Shown in pieces: positions 6,744-14,363 of a stretch of DNA of 15,087 nt. The stretch spans positions 1-15,087 of the forward strand of contig CAYPWF010000079.1 in assembly GCA_964414345.1 (NCBI GenBank), read 5' to 3'. The position numbers and the translations under genes are program-made. Position 1 is the first letter of the stretch. Every line of letters starts with the position of its first letter. The notes under the pieces are model-generated. The model worked only from the letters and a program-made list of their open reading frames with translations, was not told the origin of the DNA and did no database searches. This stretch comes from Desulfocorpusculum sp964414345. GTDB lineage: Bacteria; Desulfobacterota; Desulfocorpusculales; Desulfocorpusculum.

Positions 6744-6947
6744 GTGGCCTAGGCCAAGGAACAGGGGCTGACCTTTTGTGCTTTGGGGGCTCACTCCCAC
6801 CCCGTCCTTGGTCAAAATCGGTTTTCTCGGAGGGAGCCGCTTCTGGATGCCTCGGTGATGTGGGCCCTCCTGCACACGGAAAGCATCCCCCCACGAGGCC
6901 CGTTTTCTGAGGTTTGAAAGCCTGTGCCTTCTTGGGAACTCGCCTGG
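6744..6947. other. intergenic stretch between porin terminator and next promoter
   Basis: About 200 bases with no gene I can support. Long open frames on the - strand here continue antisense through the porin and have no ribosome site or recognisable product. Confidence 0.4.
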
Positions 6948-6976
6948 TTGACTCTGGGCCGCCCAGGGCGTACCAT
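6948..6976 (+). promoter_or_regulatory. possible promoter with a dyad in the spacer
   Basis: TTGACT (6948-6953; 5 of 6) and TACCAT (6971-6976; 4 of 6) are 17 bp apart. The spacer contains CTGGGC-C-GCCCAG (6954-6966), a perfect dyad between -35 and -10 that could be a repressor site. Predicted start is near 6983, leaving a leader of about 170 nt. Confidence 0.4.
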
Positions 6977-7006
6977 CCCAAAAGCGAGCTTGAATATCAA
7001 ATGCGC

Positions 7007-7022
7007 GTGCCTGCCCAGGCAC
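7007..7022 (+). repeat. leader hairpin of the CsgG/FG-GAP gene
   Basis: GTGCCT-GCCC-AGGCAC is a perfect 6-bp stem with a tetraloop within the untranslated leader, about 24 nt after the predicted start. Confidence 0.4.
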
Positions 7023-7153
7023 ACAAGGTAAACCCTTTGTATGGTCAAAACGATCAAACATGAGGAGGTTCCGTCGCAGGGCTCGGACTTGGGGGGCCAC
7101 CCGTATCCGCGCCCCAGCTTCTCGCCCCAGGCTTTCCCAGGAGGTCTTATGCC

Positions 7154-9055
7154 ATGAACAGGAGAAGATCGGTTTTCACGCTCGGCTGGCTTCTGGTGGC
7201 CGCCATAGTCTCACCCTTGGTGGCACAAGGGGCCACGATCCGGGTGGCGATACTCCCCTTCCAGGTCCACAGCAGCGAGGACCTGAGTTACCTCCAAAAG
7301 GGCATCCAGGACATGCTCTCCACCCGCGTGGCCCAGCAAGGGGGGGTGCAGGTGGTGGACCGGGGGCAGATCATTGCCCTGGAGAAGGAATACGCCTCTG
7401 GGGTGGATGCGGCCAGGGCCGCAGCCCTTGGCAACAAGCTGGGGGCGGATTTCGTGGTTTTCGGGAGCATCTCCAAGCTTGGGGCCCAGGTGAGCCTGGA
7501 CGGGCAGGTGGTGGATGTGAAATCAGCATCTCCCAAGGCCAGCCTGGCCGCCGAGGCCCCCAATCTGGATGGGGTCATACCGCAGGTGGGCCGCCTTGCC
7601 CAGGAGATTAGGGCAGCCGCCTTGGGACAAGCCCAGCCTGTGGCAAGGGGAGTGCAACCCCAGCCCGTGCCGGCCGCCCAGGGGCCTCCGGCCTCCGGCC
7701 TTCCCCAGCAGCAACTAGTGACACCGGCCCCGGGGGTCAGCTACCCGGTCCCGCCAGGGGGCTACCCTGTGCCACCAGGGGGCTTCACAGGAGGGAAGGC
7801 AGAGGAGCTCTTCAGCCGCTCGGATGAGGAGGGGGGCATCACAGTGAGTGCCGGCCCAAGCATCAACCCGGCCTTCATCATGGCTTACCAGGCCGACAAG
7901 ATGAGAAGGGGCTACGTGAAGACCCCGGAGCTCAACCTCTCGGACATCCAGTCCCTGGACGTGGGGGATGTTGACGGCGACAGGGCCAACGAGGTGGTCA
8001 TAGCCGACGAGGAGAAGATTTACATCTACAAGGACATCTTCGGGGATCCCACCAAGAAGGTGGTCCTGACCCCCACCCCCAGATACGGCAAGATCCTCTC
8101 CATGGACGTGGCGGACGTGAACAGAAACGGTGTGGCCGAGATCTACGTCACCTGCATAGTGGAGAGGGGTGAGACCGTGGCCTCGGCGGTAGTGGAGTAC
8201 AGGGACGGGAAGTACCAGGTTCTCGCCAAGGAAGTGCCTTACCTCTTCCGCGTGGTCAGAAGCACCCAGGAGGGCCAGATCCTCTTCGGCCAGGAAAAGA
8301 GGCAGCGTTACATGGCGGACAGGGCCAGGGACAGCATGTTCAACCCCTTCCTGAGCCCTGTGAGGCTTAGATGGGAGGGAGGCAGGCTAGTGGCCGGCGA
8401 GGAGCTGACCCTCAAGGACCCGGTCTGCGTGCTGGGCCTGACGGCCGTGGATGTGGACAGGGACGGCACCGACGAGTACCTGGGCTTTGATCAGAAGGAT
8501 TACCTCAAGCTCTTCAACGCCAAGGGTGGAATGGTGTGGGTGAGTTCAGACCCTTACGGCCGCACAGCCAACTTCTTCCTCAAAGACTTCAAGCAGGAGT
8601 TCCCCAGCACGGTGGACGCCCCTGACCCGAGGGTTTGGCTGCCCCCCAGGATCGTGACCGTTGACCTGGACGGGGACGGCATCGAAGAGGTTGTGGTTTG
8701 CCACAACTACGAGCCCCTCAGGCTCTTGGCCCAGAGCAGGTTCTTCACCAAGAGCGCTGTCTTCAGCCTCTCTTGGGACGGGGTGGACTTCATGGAGAAC
8801 TGGCGAACCCGGGAGATGAAGGGGTATGTGGCCGACTACCAGGTAAAGGATGTGGACGGCGACGGGAAGCCCGAGCTCCTGGTGGGTCTGGTGTACAAGA
8901 GAGGCACAATGGATTACCTTAAGACCAACGCCGCCCTCATAGCCTTCCAGCTCAACGTGGAGAAGGCCAAGACGCCCATGGAGCGGGCCCTGAAGATGCC
9001 GGCCCCTCCACCCAAGAAGGAGGAGGGCTCCATCTTCCCGACCATAAAATTCTAA
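7154..9055 (+). CDS. exported CsgG/TolB-like and FG-GAP repeat protein (633 aa)
   Basis: This is a periplasmic or outer-membrane-associated protein of unknown role. Residues 1-26 are a signal peptide ending AQG. Residues 27-155 resemble the CsgG/TolB-N/FlgO fold: TIRVAILPFQ, a helix SYLQKGIQDMLSTRV, VQVVDRGQI, and GADFVVFGSISKLG. A Pro/Gly linker (160-212) contains two copies of YPVPPGG. The rest carries five Asp-rich FG-GAP/VCBS-like blades at 272-280, 321-329, 433-441, 504-512 and 567-574 (consensus DxDGDGxxE), which bind Ca2+ in beta-propellers; the second has Asn and Arg in place of two Asp. AGGAGGT 8 nt upstream fixes the ATG. No lipobox is seen, unlike CsgG itself, so pore formation is not implied. 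The gene is monocistronic, with a terminator after it. Confidence 0.75.
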   Translation: MNRRRSVFTLGWLLVAAIVSPLVAQGATIRVAILPFQVHSSEDLSYLQKGIQDMLSTRVAQQGGVQVVDRGQIIALEKEYASGVDAARAAALGNKLGADFVVFGSISKLGAQVSLDGQVVDVKSASPKASLAAEAPNLDGVIPQVGRLAQEIRAAALGQAQPVARGVQPQPVPAAQGPPASGLPQQQLVTPAPGVSYPVPPGGYPVPPGGFTGGKAEELFSRSDEEGGITVSAGPSINPAFIMAYQADKMRRGYVKTPELNLSDIQSLDVGDVDGDRANEVVIADEEKIYIYKDIFGDPTKKVVLTPTPRYGKILSMDVADVNRNGVAEIYVTCIVERGETVASAVVEYRDGKYQVLAKEVPYLFRVVRSTQEGQILFGQEKRQRYMADRARDSMFNPFLSPVRLRWEGGRLVAGEELTLKDPVCVLGLTAVDVDRDGTDEYLGFDQKDYLKLFNAKGGMVWVSSDPYGRTANFFLKDFKQEFPSTVDAPDPRVWLPPRIVTVDLDGDGIEEVVVCHNYEPLRLLAQSRFFTKSAVFSLSWDGVDFMENWRTREMKGYVADYQVKDVDGDGKPELLVGLVYKRGTMDYLKTNAALIAFQLNVEKAKTPMERALKMPAPPPKKEEGSIFPTIKF

Positions 9056-9076
9056 GCCGGTTCGTTTATCCATCAC

Positions 9077-9115
9077 ATGCCCCCGGGAGATATTCGCTTC
9101 TGGGGGCATCCTTTT
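9077..9115 (+). terminator. intrinsic terminator of the FG-GAP gene
   Basis: A 13-bp stem with two G-T pairs (5' arm 9077-9089, 3' arm 9097-9109, loop ATATTCG) is followed by CCTTTTC. It lies 21 bases after the stop and between convergent genes. Confidence 0.75.
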
Positions 9116-9296
9116 CGGGGGGGGGGACGCTCTTCTCAAGCTTCCGAGACGAGAGGCTCTGCCTCTGCCAGGGCTGGCCTGCGCGCACTCCGAAGTGTGC
9201 CCTCCTCCTGGAACCCTTGGAGGTTGATGGTTTGGAGTTGGGGGTTGGCGGGGCGCTCCGTTGCCGCGCTTGCGGCCCCAAGCCGGCCTGCCGGGG

Positions 9297-10247
9297 CTAA
9301 GCCTTGAACCTCTCCCTGCGGGGGGAAGGCCGAGGGCCTTTGACTCGCCTGTTGGGTCGGGTGATTCCAACGGCCTTCAGGATCTCGCTCAATTGTTCCC
9401 TGGCAGCCCTCTCCCCGATCTTCACGTATTCGGGCATCCTCTGGAAATCGTACCATTTAATGTTGCCCACTCCCGGATGGATGAGAATATCCGCTTTTTG
9501 TGTTTGTATCCGGGTGAGCTCGGCCGCCATGATGTCGTCAGCCCGAAAGAGCACCTCTATACCCGAGAGTCCCTCCACATCTTCCCCGATGCACTTCTCA
9601 ACGTTGACCGCCAAAACCAGGTCAGCCCCCAAACTCTTTACGGCCTCCACAGGCACCATGGCCACAACCCCGCCGTCCACCAGAAGTCTTCCCCCAAACC
9701 GCACTGCCTCCACTACCCCCGGGTAGGTGCAGCTGGCATATACCGCATCCCTAAGAGAGCCCTCTTTGATCCAGACTGCCTCCCCGGTCTCCAGATCCGT
9801 GGCCGTGGCGGCAAAGGGGATGCGGGTCCCCTCCATGCGCACATCCGGGAGAAAATAGGCTAGATTCTCCAGGAACTGCTCCCTGGGGATCAGGTGCGGT
9901 CTGGTAAGGGCCATGGCCAGTAGAAACTCCTTCTTGATGAAAGAGGCGATGCGGCTGAACAAGGGGGCGTCTTTCAGGCCGTCTGCCTGGGCCATCAGGT
10001 TGAAGCGGGCCCTGCGGAAGGTGTCACTGGAAAGGTAGCTCTTGAGTCTCTCTTCCAATTTCCCACCGCTAAGCGAAAGGGCATAAAAGGCGCCCACCAA
10101 AGCTCCTATGCTGGTGCCTGCAACAAAAGATACAGGGATCCCCTCCTCATCCAGCACCTTGAGAACTCCTATGTGGATGCCTCCCCTGGCCCCTCCCCCA
10201 CCCAGAGCCAGGCCGAGTCTGGGCGGCTTTTTTCTCCAGAAAAGCAC
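9297..10247 (-). CDS. patatin-like phospholipase, RssA type (316 aa)
   Basis: This is a serine lipid acyl hydrolase, cytoplasmic or at the inner membrane. With the GTG at 10247 as start, the protein begins MLFWRKKPPRLGLALGGGGARG, the usual start of this family. The oxyanion-hole glycines are at 16-22, the nucleophile Ser46 is in GTSIG (44-48), and the catalytic Asp191 is in LLVDGGVVAMVP. All parts of the Ser-Asp dyad are present. A purine-rich AAAGAGGGGGACTC precedes this GTG; the longer TTG start (10298) adds 17 residues without a good ribosome site. The C-terminus is basic (RRVKGPRPSPRRERFKA). It may release fatty acids from membrane phospholipids. It is divergent from the methyltransferase gene. 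I see no signal peptide. Confidence 0.85.
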   Translation of the reverse strand: MLFWRKKPPRLGLALGGGGARGGIHIGVLKVLDEEGIPVSFVAGTSIGALVGAFYALSLSGGKLEERLKSYLSSDTFRRARFNLMAQADGLKDAPLFSRIASFIKKEFLLAMALTRPHLIPREQFLENLAYFLPDVRMEGTRIPFAATATDLETGEAVWIKEGSLRDAVYASCTYPGVVEAVRFGGRLLVDGGVVAMVPVEAVKSLGADLVLAVNVEKCIGEDVEGLSGIEVLFRADDIMAAELTRIQTQKADILIHPGVGNIKWYDFQRMPEYVKIGERAAREQLSEILKAVGITRPNRRVKGPRPSPRRERFKA

Positions 10248-10454
10248 GAGTCCCCCTCTTTCCTGCCAGCTTGAGCAAGCCCGGGAATCTGCAGGCAAGT
10301 CTAACCCGGATTCATGTTTACAGGAAAGGGCAGGCCCCCGGGTCCCGGCTCAGGCATATCCCGATTCCAAGCAGGCCCAAATCTGGGAATGGAATTCAAG
10401 GCGCTTCTTGGCATTTAGCGTTTTATCCTGGCATATGGTGAAGAGAGCCTGTGC

Positions 10455-10485
10455 ATTATCCACTCACCGTGAATTATGCGGGCAA
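10455..10485 (-). promoter_or_regulatory. weak candidate promoter for the patatin gene
   Basis: Reading leftward, TTGCCC (10480-10485) and GATAAT (10455-10460; 5 of 6) are 19 bp apart, one or two more than ideal. It would leave about a 200-nt leader. The rest of the 359-base divergent gap (10248-10606) shows no clear + strand promoter. Confidence 0.25.
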
Positions 10486-10606
10486 AATGTAGTTTTGGAC
10501 TGTTAGGAAAGGCTGACCTGGATCTCGGCCCCTGGAGGCGATATGCTCAAAGAAAGGGCCTTGGGGGCAGGGCTTAGCCTCGACTTGGTTATGTGGGAAG
10601 GGAAGG

Positions 10607-11233
10607 ATGTCTCTTTTTGGTCTTGTCTACGACTTCTTCATGGAACCCCTGGACGCCTTGAAGCTGGGCACTTGGCGAAAATGGGTTGTTTCGGTGAAGG
10701 GGGAAAGGGTCTTGGAAGTTGGGGTGGGAACAGGTTTGAATCTTCCAAGATATGAGCCCGACAAGAATCTCTTTGTGCTGGATCCCAGGCGGGATTTTCT
10801 TCGCAGGGCCAAAAGAAGGGCCGCAGTCTTAAGTTTCGTGAGACGGCCCGGGTTCCTGCTGGGAATGGGTGAAGGACTTCCCTTCAGGGAGGCAGTATTC
10901 GACGCGGTGGTTTCCTCTTGGGTTCTTTGCACAGTCTCGGATCCCAAAAGAACCCTCCAGGAGATAAACCGCGTCTTAAAGCCTGGCGGGGTGGTCAGGT
11001 TACTGGAGCACGTGAGGCTCAAGCAAGGATCAGGAGCCCGTTTTCAAGACTTGTTGAGCCCTGCTTGGGGCAGGCTGGCCGGTGGGTGCCATCTCAACCG
11101 AGATGCTGTAAGCCTGGTCGAAGAGGCTGGTTTCCAGAAGGTGCAAGTCTTAAAAAGGCTTGGAGGATTGGTTGTGAGCGTAGAGGCTTTCAAGCCGAGC
11201 CCAAGCCCTGAGGGGGCCGCCCTCGCCCTGTAA
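10607..11233 (+). CDS. class I SAM methyltransferase, METTL7/UbiE-like (208 aa)
   Basis: This protein transfers a methyl group from S-adenosylmethionine. Motif I is VLEVGVGTG (35-43), an acidic residue at Asp59 (LDP) follows, then FDAVVSSWVLCTV (98-110) as motif IV and LKPGGVVRLLEHV (124-136). The C-terminal GCHLNRD (160-166) and EEAGF motifs are characteristic of METTL7-like and phospholipid N-methyltransferase-like members of the Methyltransf_11 group. The N-terminus MSLFGLVYDFFMEP is the usual hydrophobic start. A purine-rich GGGAAGGGAAGG precedes the ATG. The substrate is not decided by sequence; a lipid, a thiol or a quinone are options. No good terminator follows, only AAAAGCTTTT after the stop. 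Confidence 0.75.
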   Translation: MSLFGLVYDFFMEPLDALKLGTWRKWVVSVKGERVLEVGVGTGLNLPRYEPDKNLFVLDPRRDFLRRAKRRAAVLSFVRRPGFLLGMGEGLPFREAVFDAVVSSWVLCTVSDPKRTLQEINRVLKPGGVVRLLEHVRLKQGSGARFQDLLSPAWGRLAGGCHLNRDAVSLVEEAGFQKVQVLKRLGGLVVSVEAFKPSPSPEGAALAL

Positions 11234-11286
11234 AAAAGCTTTTCTTACAACCCTTGAATTCCGGGAAAATTTTTATGTCTCTAGGT

Positions 11287-11363
11287 GGCGCGCTTTCGCG
11301 CCCCAGGGAGAAAGGCCCCCTACCCGCCCCGGAGCAGACCTTTACGCTGGCGCGGAAGCGCGC
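11287..11363. repeat. long inverted repeat between convergent genes
   Basis: GCGCGCTTTCGCGCC (11288-11302) is complementary to GGCGCGGAAGCGCGC (11349-11363), with one T-G pair, and CCAG/CTGG extend it with a two-base bulge. The loop is about 40 nt. The left arm can also fold on itself (GGCGCG-CTTT-CGCGCC, 11287-11302). It may act as a bidirectional transcription barrier. Confidence 0.5.
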
Positions 11364-11394
11364 TTTCTTTGGGAATGTTTTAAAGGTTTGGGGA

Positions 11395-11420
11395 GGGGGG
11401 ATCCGCAAGGGGATCCCCCC
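11395..11420 (-). terminator. palindromic hairpin after rubrerythrin, probable terminator
   Basis: GGGGGGATCC-GCAAGG-GGATCCCCCC is a perfect 10-bp stem 12 bases beyond the rubrerythrin stop. On the - strand it is followed by CTCCCCAAACCTTT, not a clean T tract, so termination may be incomplete or rely on the stem. Its core matches the porin terminator. Confidence 0.6.
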
Positions 11421-11431
11421 TGCCAAGCTCT

Positions 11432-11929
11432 CTACTCTATCTTCTTGAAGGCCTTGGCCTTTGCCCCGCACACAGGGCAGGTCTCAGGGGCCTCCCCCTC
11501 GGCCGTGTGGCCGCAGATGCTGCAGACCCAGTAGGGGTAGTTTTCCTGGGTTTTGCCCAGGCTGTTCAAAAGCTTCTGGTAAAGGGCGGCATGGGTCTTC
11601 TCCACCTCGTTGGCATAGCTGAAGGTCCTCTCGGCCTCCTTGTTCCCCTCGGCCTTGGCAGCCTCTATCATCTCGGGGTACATCTTCTTGAACTCGTGGG
11701 TCTCCCCCGCGATCGCCTCTTCCAGGTTCTCCTTTGTGCTCTTGATGCCTTTGAGAGCCCTGAGGTGGTTGTGGGCGTGGACCGTTTCGGCCTCTGCCGC
11801 GGCACGAAAGAGCCTCGCAACCTGGGCAAAACCCTCCTTCTCGGCCTGGGCCGCAAAGGCCAAATATTTTCTGTTGGCCTGTGACTCGCCTGCAAAAGCC
11901 TCCTTCAAGTACTGCTCGCTCTTGCCCAT
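11432..11929 (-). CDS. rbr: rubrerythrin (165 aa)
   Basis: A cytoplasmic peroxidase that reduces H2O2 with a di-iron site and a rubredoxin-type iron. The ferritin-like domain (1-125) has Glu15 in AGES, Tyr22, Glu48-x2-His51, Glu76-x2-Glu79 and Glu110-x2-His113, the full ligand set. The C-terminal rubredoxin-like domain has Cys136-x2-Cys139 and Cys151-x2-Cys154. The ATG at 11929 is preceded by AAGGAGGAAGGAGAA; a much longer open frame upstream is shadow of cydB and is excluded. It is the last gene of the regulator-cydAB operon, 50 bases after cydB. Electrons would come from a rubredoxin or NAD(P)H:rubredoxin reductase not present here. Confidence 0.92.
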   Translation of the reverse strand: MGKSEQYLKEAFAGESQANRKYLAFAAQAEKEGFAQVARLFRAAAEAETVHAHNHLRALKGIKSTKENLEEAIAGETHEFKKMYPEMIEAAKAEGNKEAERTFSYANEVEKTHAALYQKLLNSLGKTQENYPYWVCSICGHTAEGEAPETCPVCGAKAKAFKKIE

Positions 11930-11956
11930 TTCTCCTTCCTCCTTCTCGTCGAATCG

Positions 11957-11976
11957 GGGAACTCTTTCTTGTTCCC
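11957..11976 (-). repeat. intercistronic hairpin between cydB and rubrerythrin
   Basis: Reading on the - strand, GGGAAC-AAGAAAGA-GTTCCC is a perfect 6-bp stem with an 8-nt loop in the 50-base gap. It could set unequal mRNA stability of the two parts. There is no T tract after it on this strand. Confidence 0.4.
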
Positions 11977-11979
11977 TTT

Positions 11980-13005
11980 TCAATAGGCCTCGCCTGAAGG
12001 CACGGCCTGGGACTTCATCCTGGCTGCAAAGAGCCTGTACACCCATGTCTGATAGAGTATCACAACGGGGACGAAAACCAGCGCCACAATCAACATGATG
12101 GTCAAGGTAAGGGGGCTGGATGCTGAATTGAACAAGGTCAAGCTGTAGCGAGCGTCGAGGCTTGAGGGGATCATGGCCGGGTACATACCCACCACCCCGA
12201 ACAGGGTCGCCCCTGCGATGCTCACTGCCGAGAAGGCCCAGGCCCTCCACCACCGGCCCCCTGCCTGGCTCACCCGAGACATTAGCAGCCCGACCACCGC
12301 CAGTGCCGGCAAGACAAAGAGAATGGGCATGGAGAGGTAATTCTGGTAAAGGCTCGTGGCCTTGGCAGTCACCACCAGAAAAAGCGCAGCCACGATCAGG
12401 AGCACAACCCAGGTCCTGCGGGCCATTGCGGCGGCTCTCAGCTGGAGCTCCCCCCCCGCGCGGATGCAAAGCCAAAGGGCTCCGTGGTGGGCGAACAGAA
12501 GCACAAAGAGCACTCCGCCTAGAAGCCCGTAAGGGTTGAGAAGGGTGAAGAGGGTCCCCTGGAAGACCCCTTGCCGGTCTATGGGGATGCCCAGGAATAG
12601 GTTTGAGAAGGCCACACCCAAGAGAAGCGCGGGCAAGAAGCTCCCCAGAAAAAGACAGGCATCCCAAAGCCTCTTCCATGCAGGGCTTGCGACTTTCTCC
12701 CTGAACTCGAAGGCCACGGCCCTAAGGATCAGGGCAAACAACAGAATCATAAGGGGGGTGTAAAGGGCGCTGAACATGACGGCGTAGGTGGTGGGGAAGG
12801 CTGCGAAGGTCACCCCACCCGCGGTGATCAGCCAAACCTCGTTTCCGTCCCAAAAAGGAGCCATGGCCCTGTAAATCGCTTGACGATCCCCCTCGCTTTT
12901 TCCCAAAAAGGGCGAGATGCTCCCCAGGCCCAGATCAAAGCCGTCCAGGACAAAGTAAACCGCCCAGAGGATGCCCCAGAGAAGAAACCAGATGCTCTCC
13001 AGCAT
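11980..13005 (-). CDS. cydB: cytochrome bd ubiquinol oxidase subunit II
   Basis: An inner-membrane subunit of the oxygen-reducing quinol oxidase that partners CydA. The 341-residue protein starts MLESIWFLLWG and has the family signatures DGFDLG (21-26) and PFWDGNEVWLITAGGVTFAAFP (50-71), plus about eight hydrophobic segments. The ATG at 13005 is chosen because AGGAGG (13014-13019) ends 8 nt before it. The GTG at 13014 overlaps that site and is rejected. The gap to the cydA stop is 18 bases, which the ribosome site fills. No CydX-like small gene follows; the next 50 bases are too short. Confidence 0.93.
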   Translation of the reverse strand: MLESIWFLLWGILWAVYFVLDGFDLGLGSISPFLGKSEGDRQAIYRAMAPFWDGNEVWLITAGGVTFAAFPTTYAVMFSALYTPLMILLFALILRAVAFEFREKVASPAWKRLWDACLFLGSFLPALLLGVAFSNLFLGIPIDRQGVFQGTLFTLLNPYGLLGGVLFVLLFAHHGALWLCIRAGGELQLRAAAMARRTWVVLLIVAALFLVVTAKATSLYQNYLSMPILFVLPALAVVGLLMSRVSQAGGRWWRAWAFSAVSIAGATLFGVVGMYPAMIPSSLDARYSLTLFNSASSPLTLTIMLIVALVFVPVVILYQTWVYRLFAARMKSQAVPSGEAY

Positions 13006-13013
13006 GTTCTCCA

Positions 13014-13019
13014 CCTCCT
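13014..13019 (-). promoter_or_regulatory. Shine-Dalgarno that fixes the cydB start
   Basis: AGGAGG on the - strand with 8 nt to the ATG at 13005. It overlaps the first base of the alternative GTG, which decides against it. Confidence 0.7.
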
Positions 13020-13023
13020 TGCC

Positions 13024-14346
13024 TCAGATTCTCTCCACAGAGGGTTCCGGCTCCGGGCCTCCCTTTATGTGCCTGGCCATGAGCCAGAAGGCGAGAATTC
13101 CCAGTATTGAATAGAGCAGGATAAAGCCCACCAGGGTGGAGCCCACCTGAGCCGGGCTGATGGGGGAGACGGCCTGGGAGGTGCGCATGAGCCCGTACAC
13201 TATCCAGGGTTGCCTTCCCACCTCGGCCACTGTCCAGCCCAGGGCGCAGGCCAGGTAAGGCAATGGGGTGGCCCACAGCATGAGCCTCAGGTATCCCCGG
13301 CTGGCTTCCAGCCTGTGGCGCTTGAACCAACCCACAAGACAAAGAAGCAGGAACAAGGCCCCCAGTGTGACCATGAGCCTGAAGGCTAGAAAGGTGAGCA
13401 GGACCGGGGGCCTGTCCTCCTTGGGGAAATCCCTAAGCCCCTTGACCGTTGCCCCTGGATCGTGATGGGCCAGCAAACTCATGGCCCCTGGGATCTTGCC
13501 CCACTGGAGGAGGTTCCCCTCGTTGGAGGGGGAAGGGAGGGCCACCAGGTAAATGGGAGCAGACGGCCCTGTGTCCCACAGGGCCTCCAGGGCTGCCAGC
13601 TTGGTGGGCTGCTTCTCTGCCAGATCAGAGCCGTGCAGGTGACCTTCCACTAACTCGAACAGGGAGAAGATGAGGGCCATGGCCAGCCCCATGCGGAAAG
13701 ACTTGGTGAAGAAGCTTGTGTGCTGCTTCCTCAAGAGGTGGTAGGCACTGGCCCCCATCAGGACAAAGCCCGTCAGGACATATGCCCCGGCCACTGTGTG
13801 AAAGAAGGTCAAGATGGCGTATTTCTGGGTCACCACAGCCAGAAAGTCTGTCAGCTCTGCCCGGCCGTTGCGGATAGCATATCCAACTGGATTCTGCATC
13901 CAGGAATTGGCTATCAAGATCCAGACCGCAGAGAGGTTGGAGGCCATGGCCACCAGCCAGATGCTTACGGCATGGGCCTTGGGGGAGAGCCGGTTCCAGC
14001 CCAGGGCCCACACTGCTATGAAAGTGGACTCCAGGAAAAAGGCTGCTGTGGCCTCTATGGCCAGGAGGGAGCCAAATATGTCCCCCACGTAGCGGGAGTA
14101 GCCTGACCAGTTGGTCCCGAACTGGAACTCCAGCGTGATACCGGTGACAACCCCCACCACGAAGTTGGTCAGGAAGACTCCTCCCCAGAAACGGGCCATG
14201 CGCCGATATTCTGGGTCTCCCTTTCGCACGTATATTGTCTCCATGATGGCTATGAGCACCGATAGCCCAAGGGTCAGCGGCACAAAGAGAAAGTGGAAAT
14301 AGGTGGCCACGGCAAACTGAAGCCTGGATAGGATCAAGGTGTCCAT
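13024..14346 (-). CDS. cydA: cytochrome bd ubiquinol oxidase subunit I, short Q-loop
   Basis: Catalytic subunit carrying hemes b558, b595 and d; oxidises quinol and reduces O2 to water without proton pumping. Key residues are in place: His18 (b595 ligand), His183 and Met325 (b558 ligands), Glu98 and Glu106 (proton path), Lys249 and Glu254 in the Q-loop (TKLAALEALW), and GRQPW at 377-381 with Glu375. At 440 residues it is shorter than the E. coli protein (about 520), fitting the short Q-loop class. GGAGGAGG precedes the ATG. The regulator's stop lies 17 bases upstream, so the two are co-transcribed. In an anaerobe the likely job is scavenging O2 and protection, with cydB and rubrerythrin. Confidence 0.95.
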   Translation of the reverse strand: MDTLILSRLQFAVATYFHFLFVPLTLGLSVLIAIMETIYVRKGDPEYRRMARFWGGVFLTNFVVGVVTGITLEFQFGTNWSGYSRYVGDIFGSLLAIEATAAFFLESTFIAVWALGWNRLSPKAHAVSIWLVAMASNLSAVWILIANSWMQNPVGYAIRNGRAELTDFLAVVTQKYAILTFFHTVAGAYVLTGFVLMGASAYHLLRKQHTSFFTKSFRMGLAMALIFSLFELVEGHLHGSDLAEKQPTKLAALEALWDTGPSAPIYLVALPSPSNEGNLLQWGKIPGAMSLLAHHDPGATVKGLRDFPKEDRPPVLLTFLAFRLMVTLGALFLLLCLVGWFKRHRLEASRGYLRLMLWATPLPYLACALGWTVAEVGRQPWIVYGLMRTSQAVSPISPAQVGSTLVGFILLYSILGILAFWLMARHIKGGPEPEPSVERI

Positions 14347-14363
14347 GGGGCCTCCTCCGTTTC

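Noticed and set aside
5680..6981. 433-codon open frame on the - strand opposite the porin
   Set aside because: It is antisense to a clear porin, has Pro/Gly-rich low-information sequence and no ribosome site; typical of GC-rich shadow frames.
8546..9370. 274-codon - strand open frame opposite the FG-GAP gene end
   Set aside because: It overlaps a real gene and its terminator, and the translation has no recognisable domain.
2834..10463. Shared 11-mer GCATTATCCAC in two intergenic regions
   Set aside because: Too short to be significant in a window of this size and the flanks do not match.
11930..11979. Possible cydX after cydB
   Set aside because: Only 50 bases are available and they hold a hairpin and a ribosome site, not a membrane peptide frame.
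11930..12679. Long N-terminal extension of the rubrerythrin frame
   Set aside because: It lies out of frame within cydB; the ATG at 11929 with a strong ribosome site gives a normal-length rubrerythrin.
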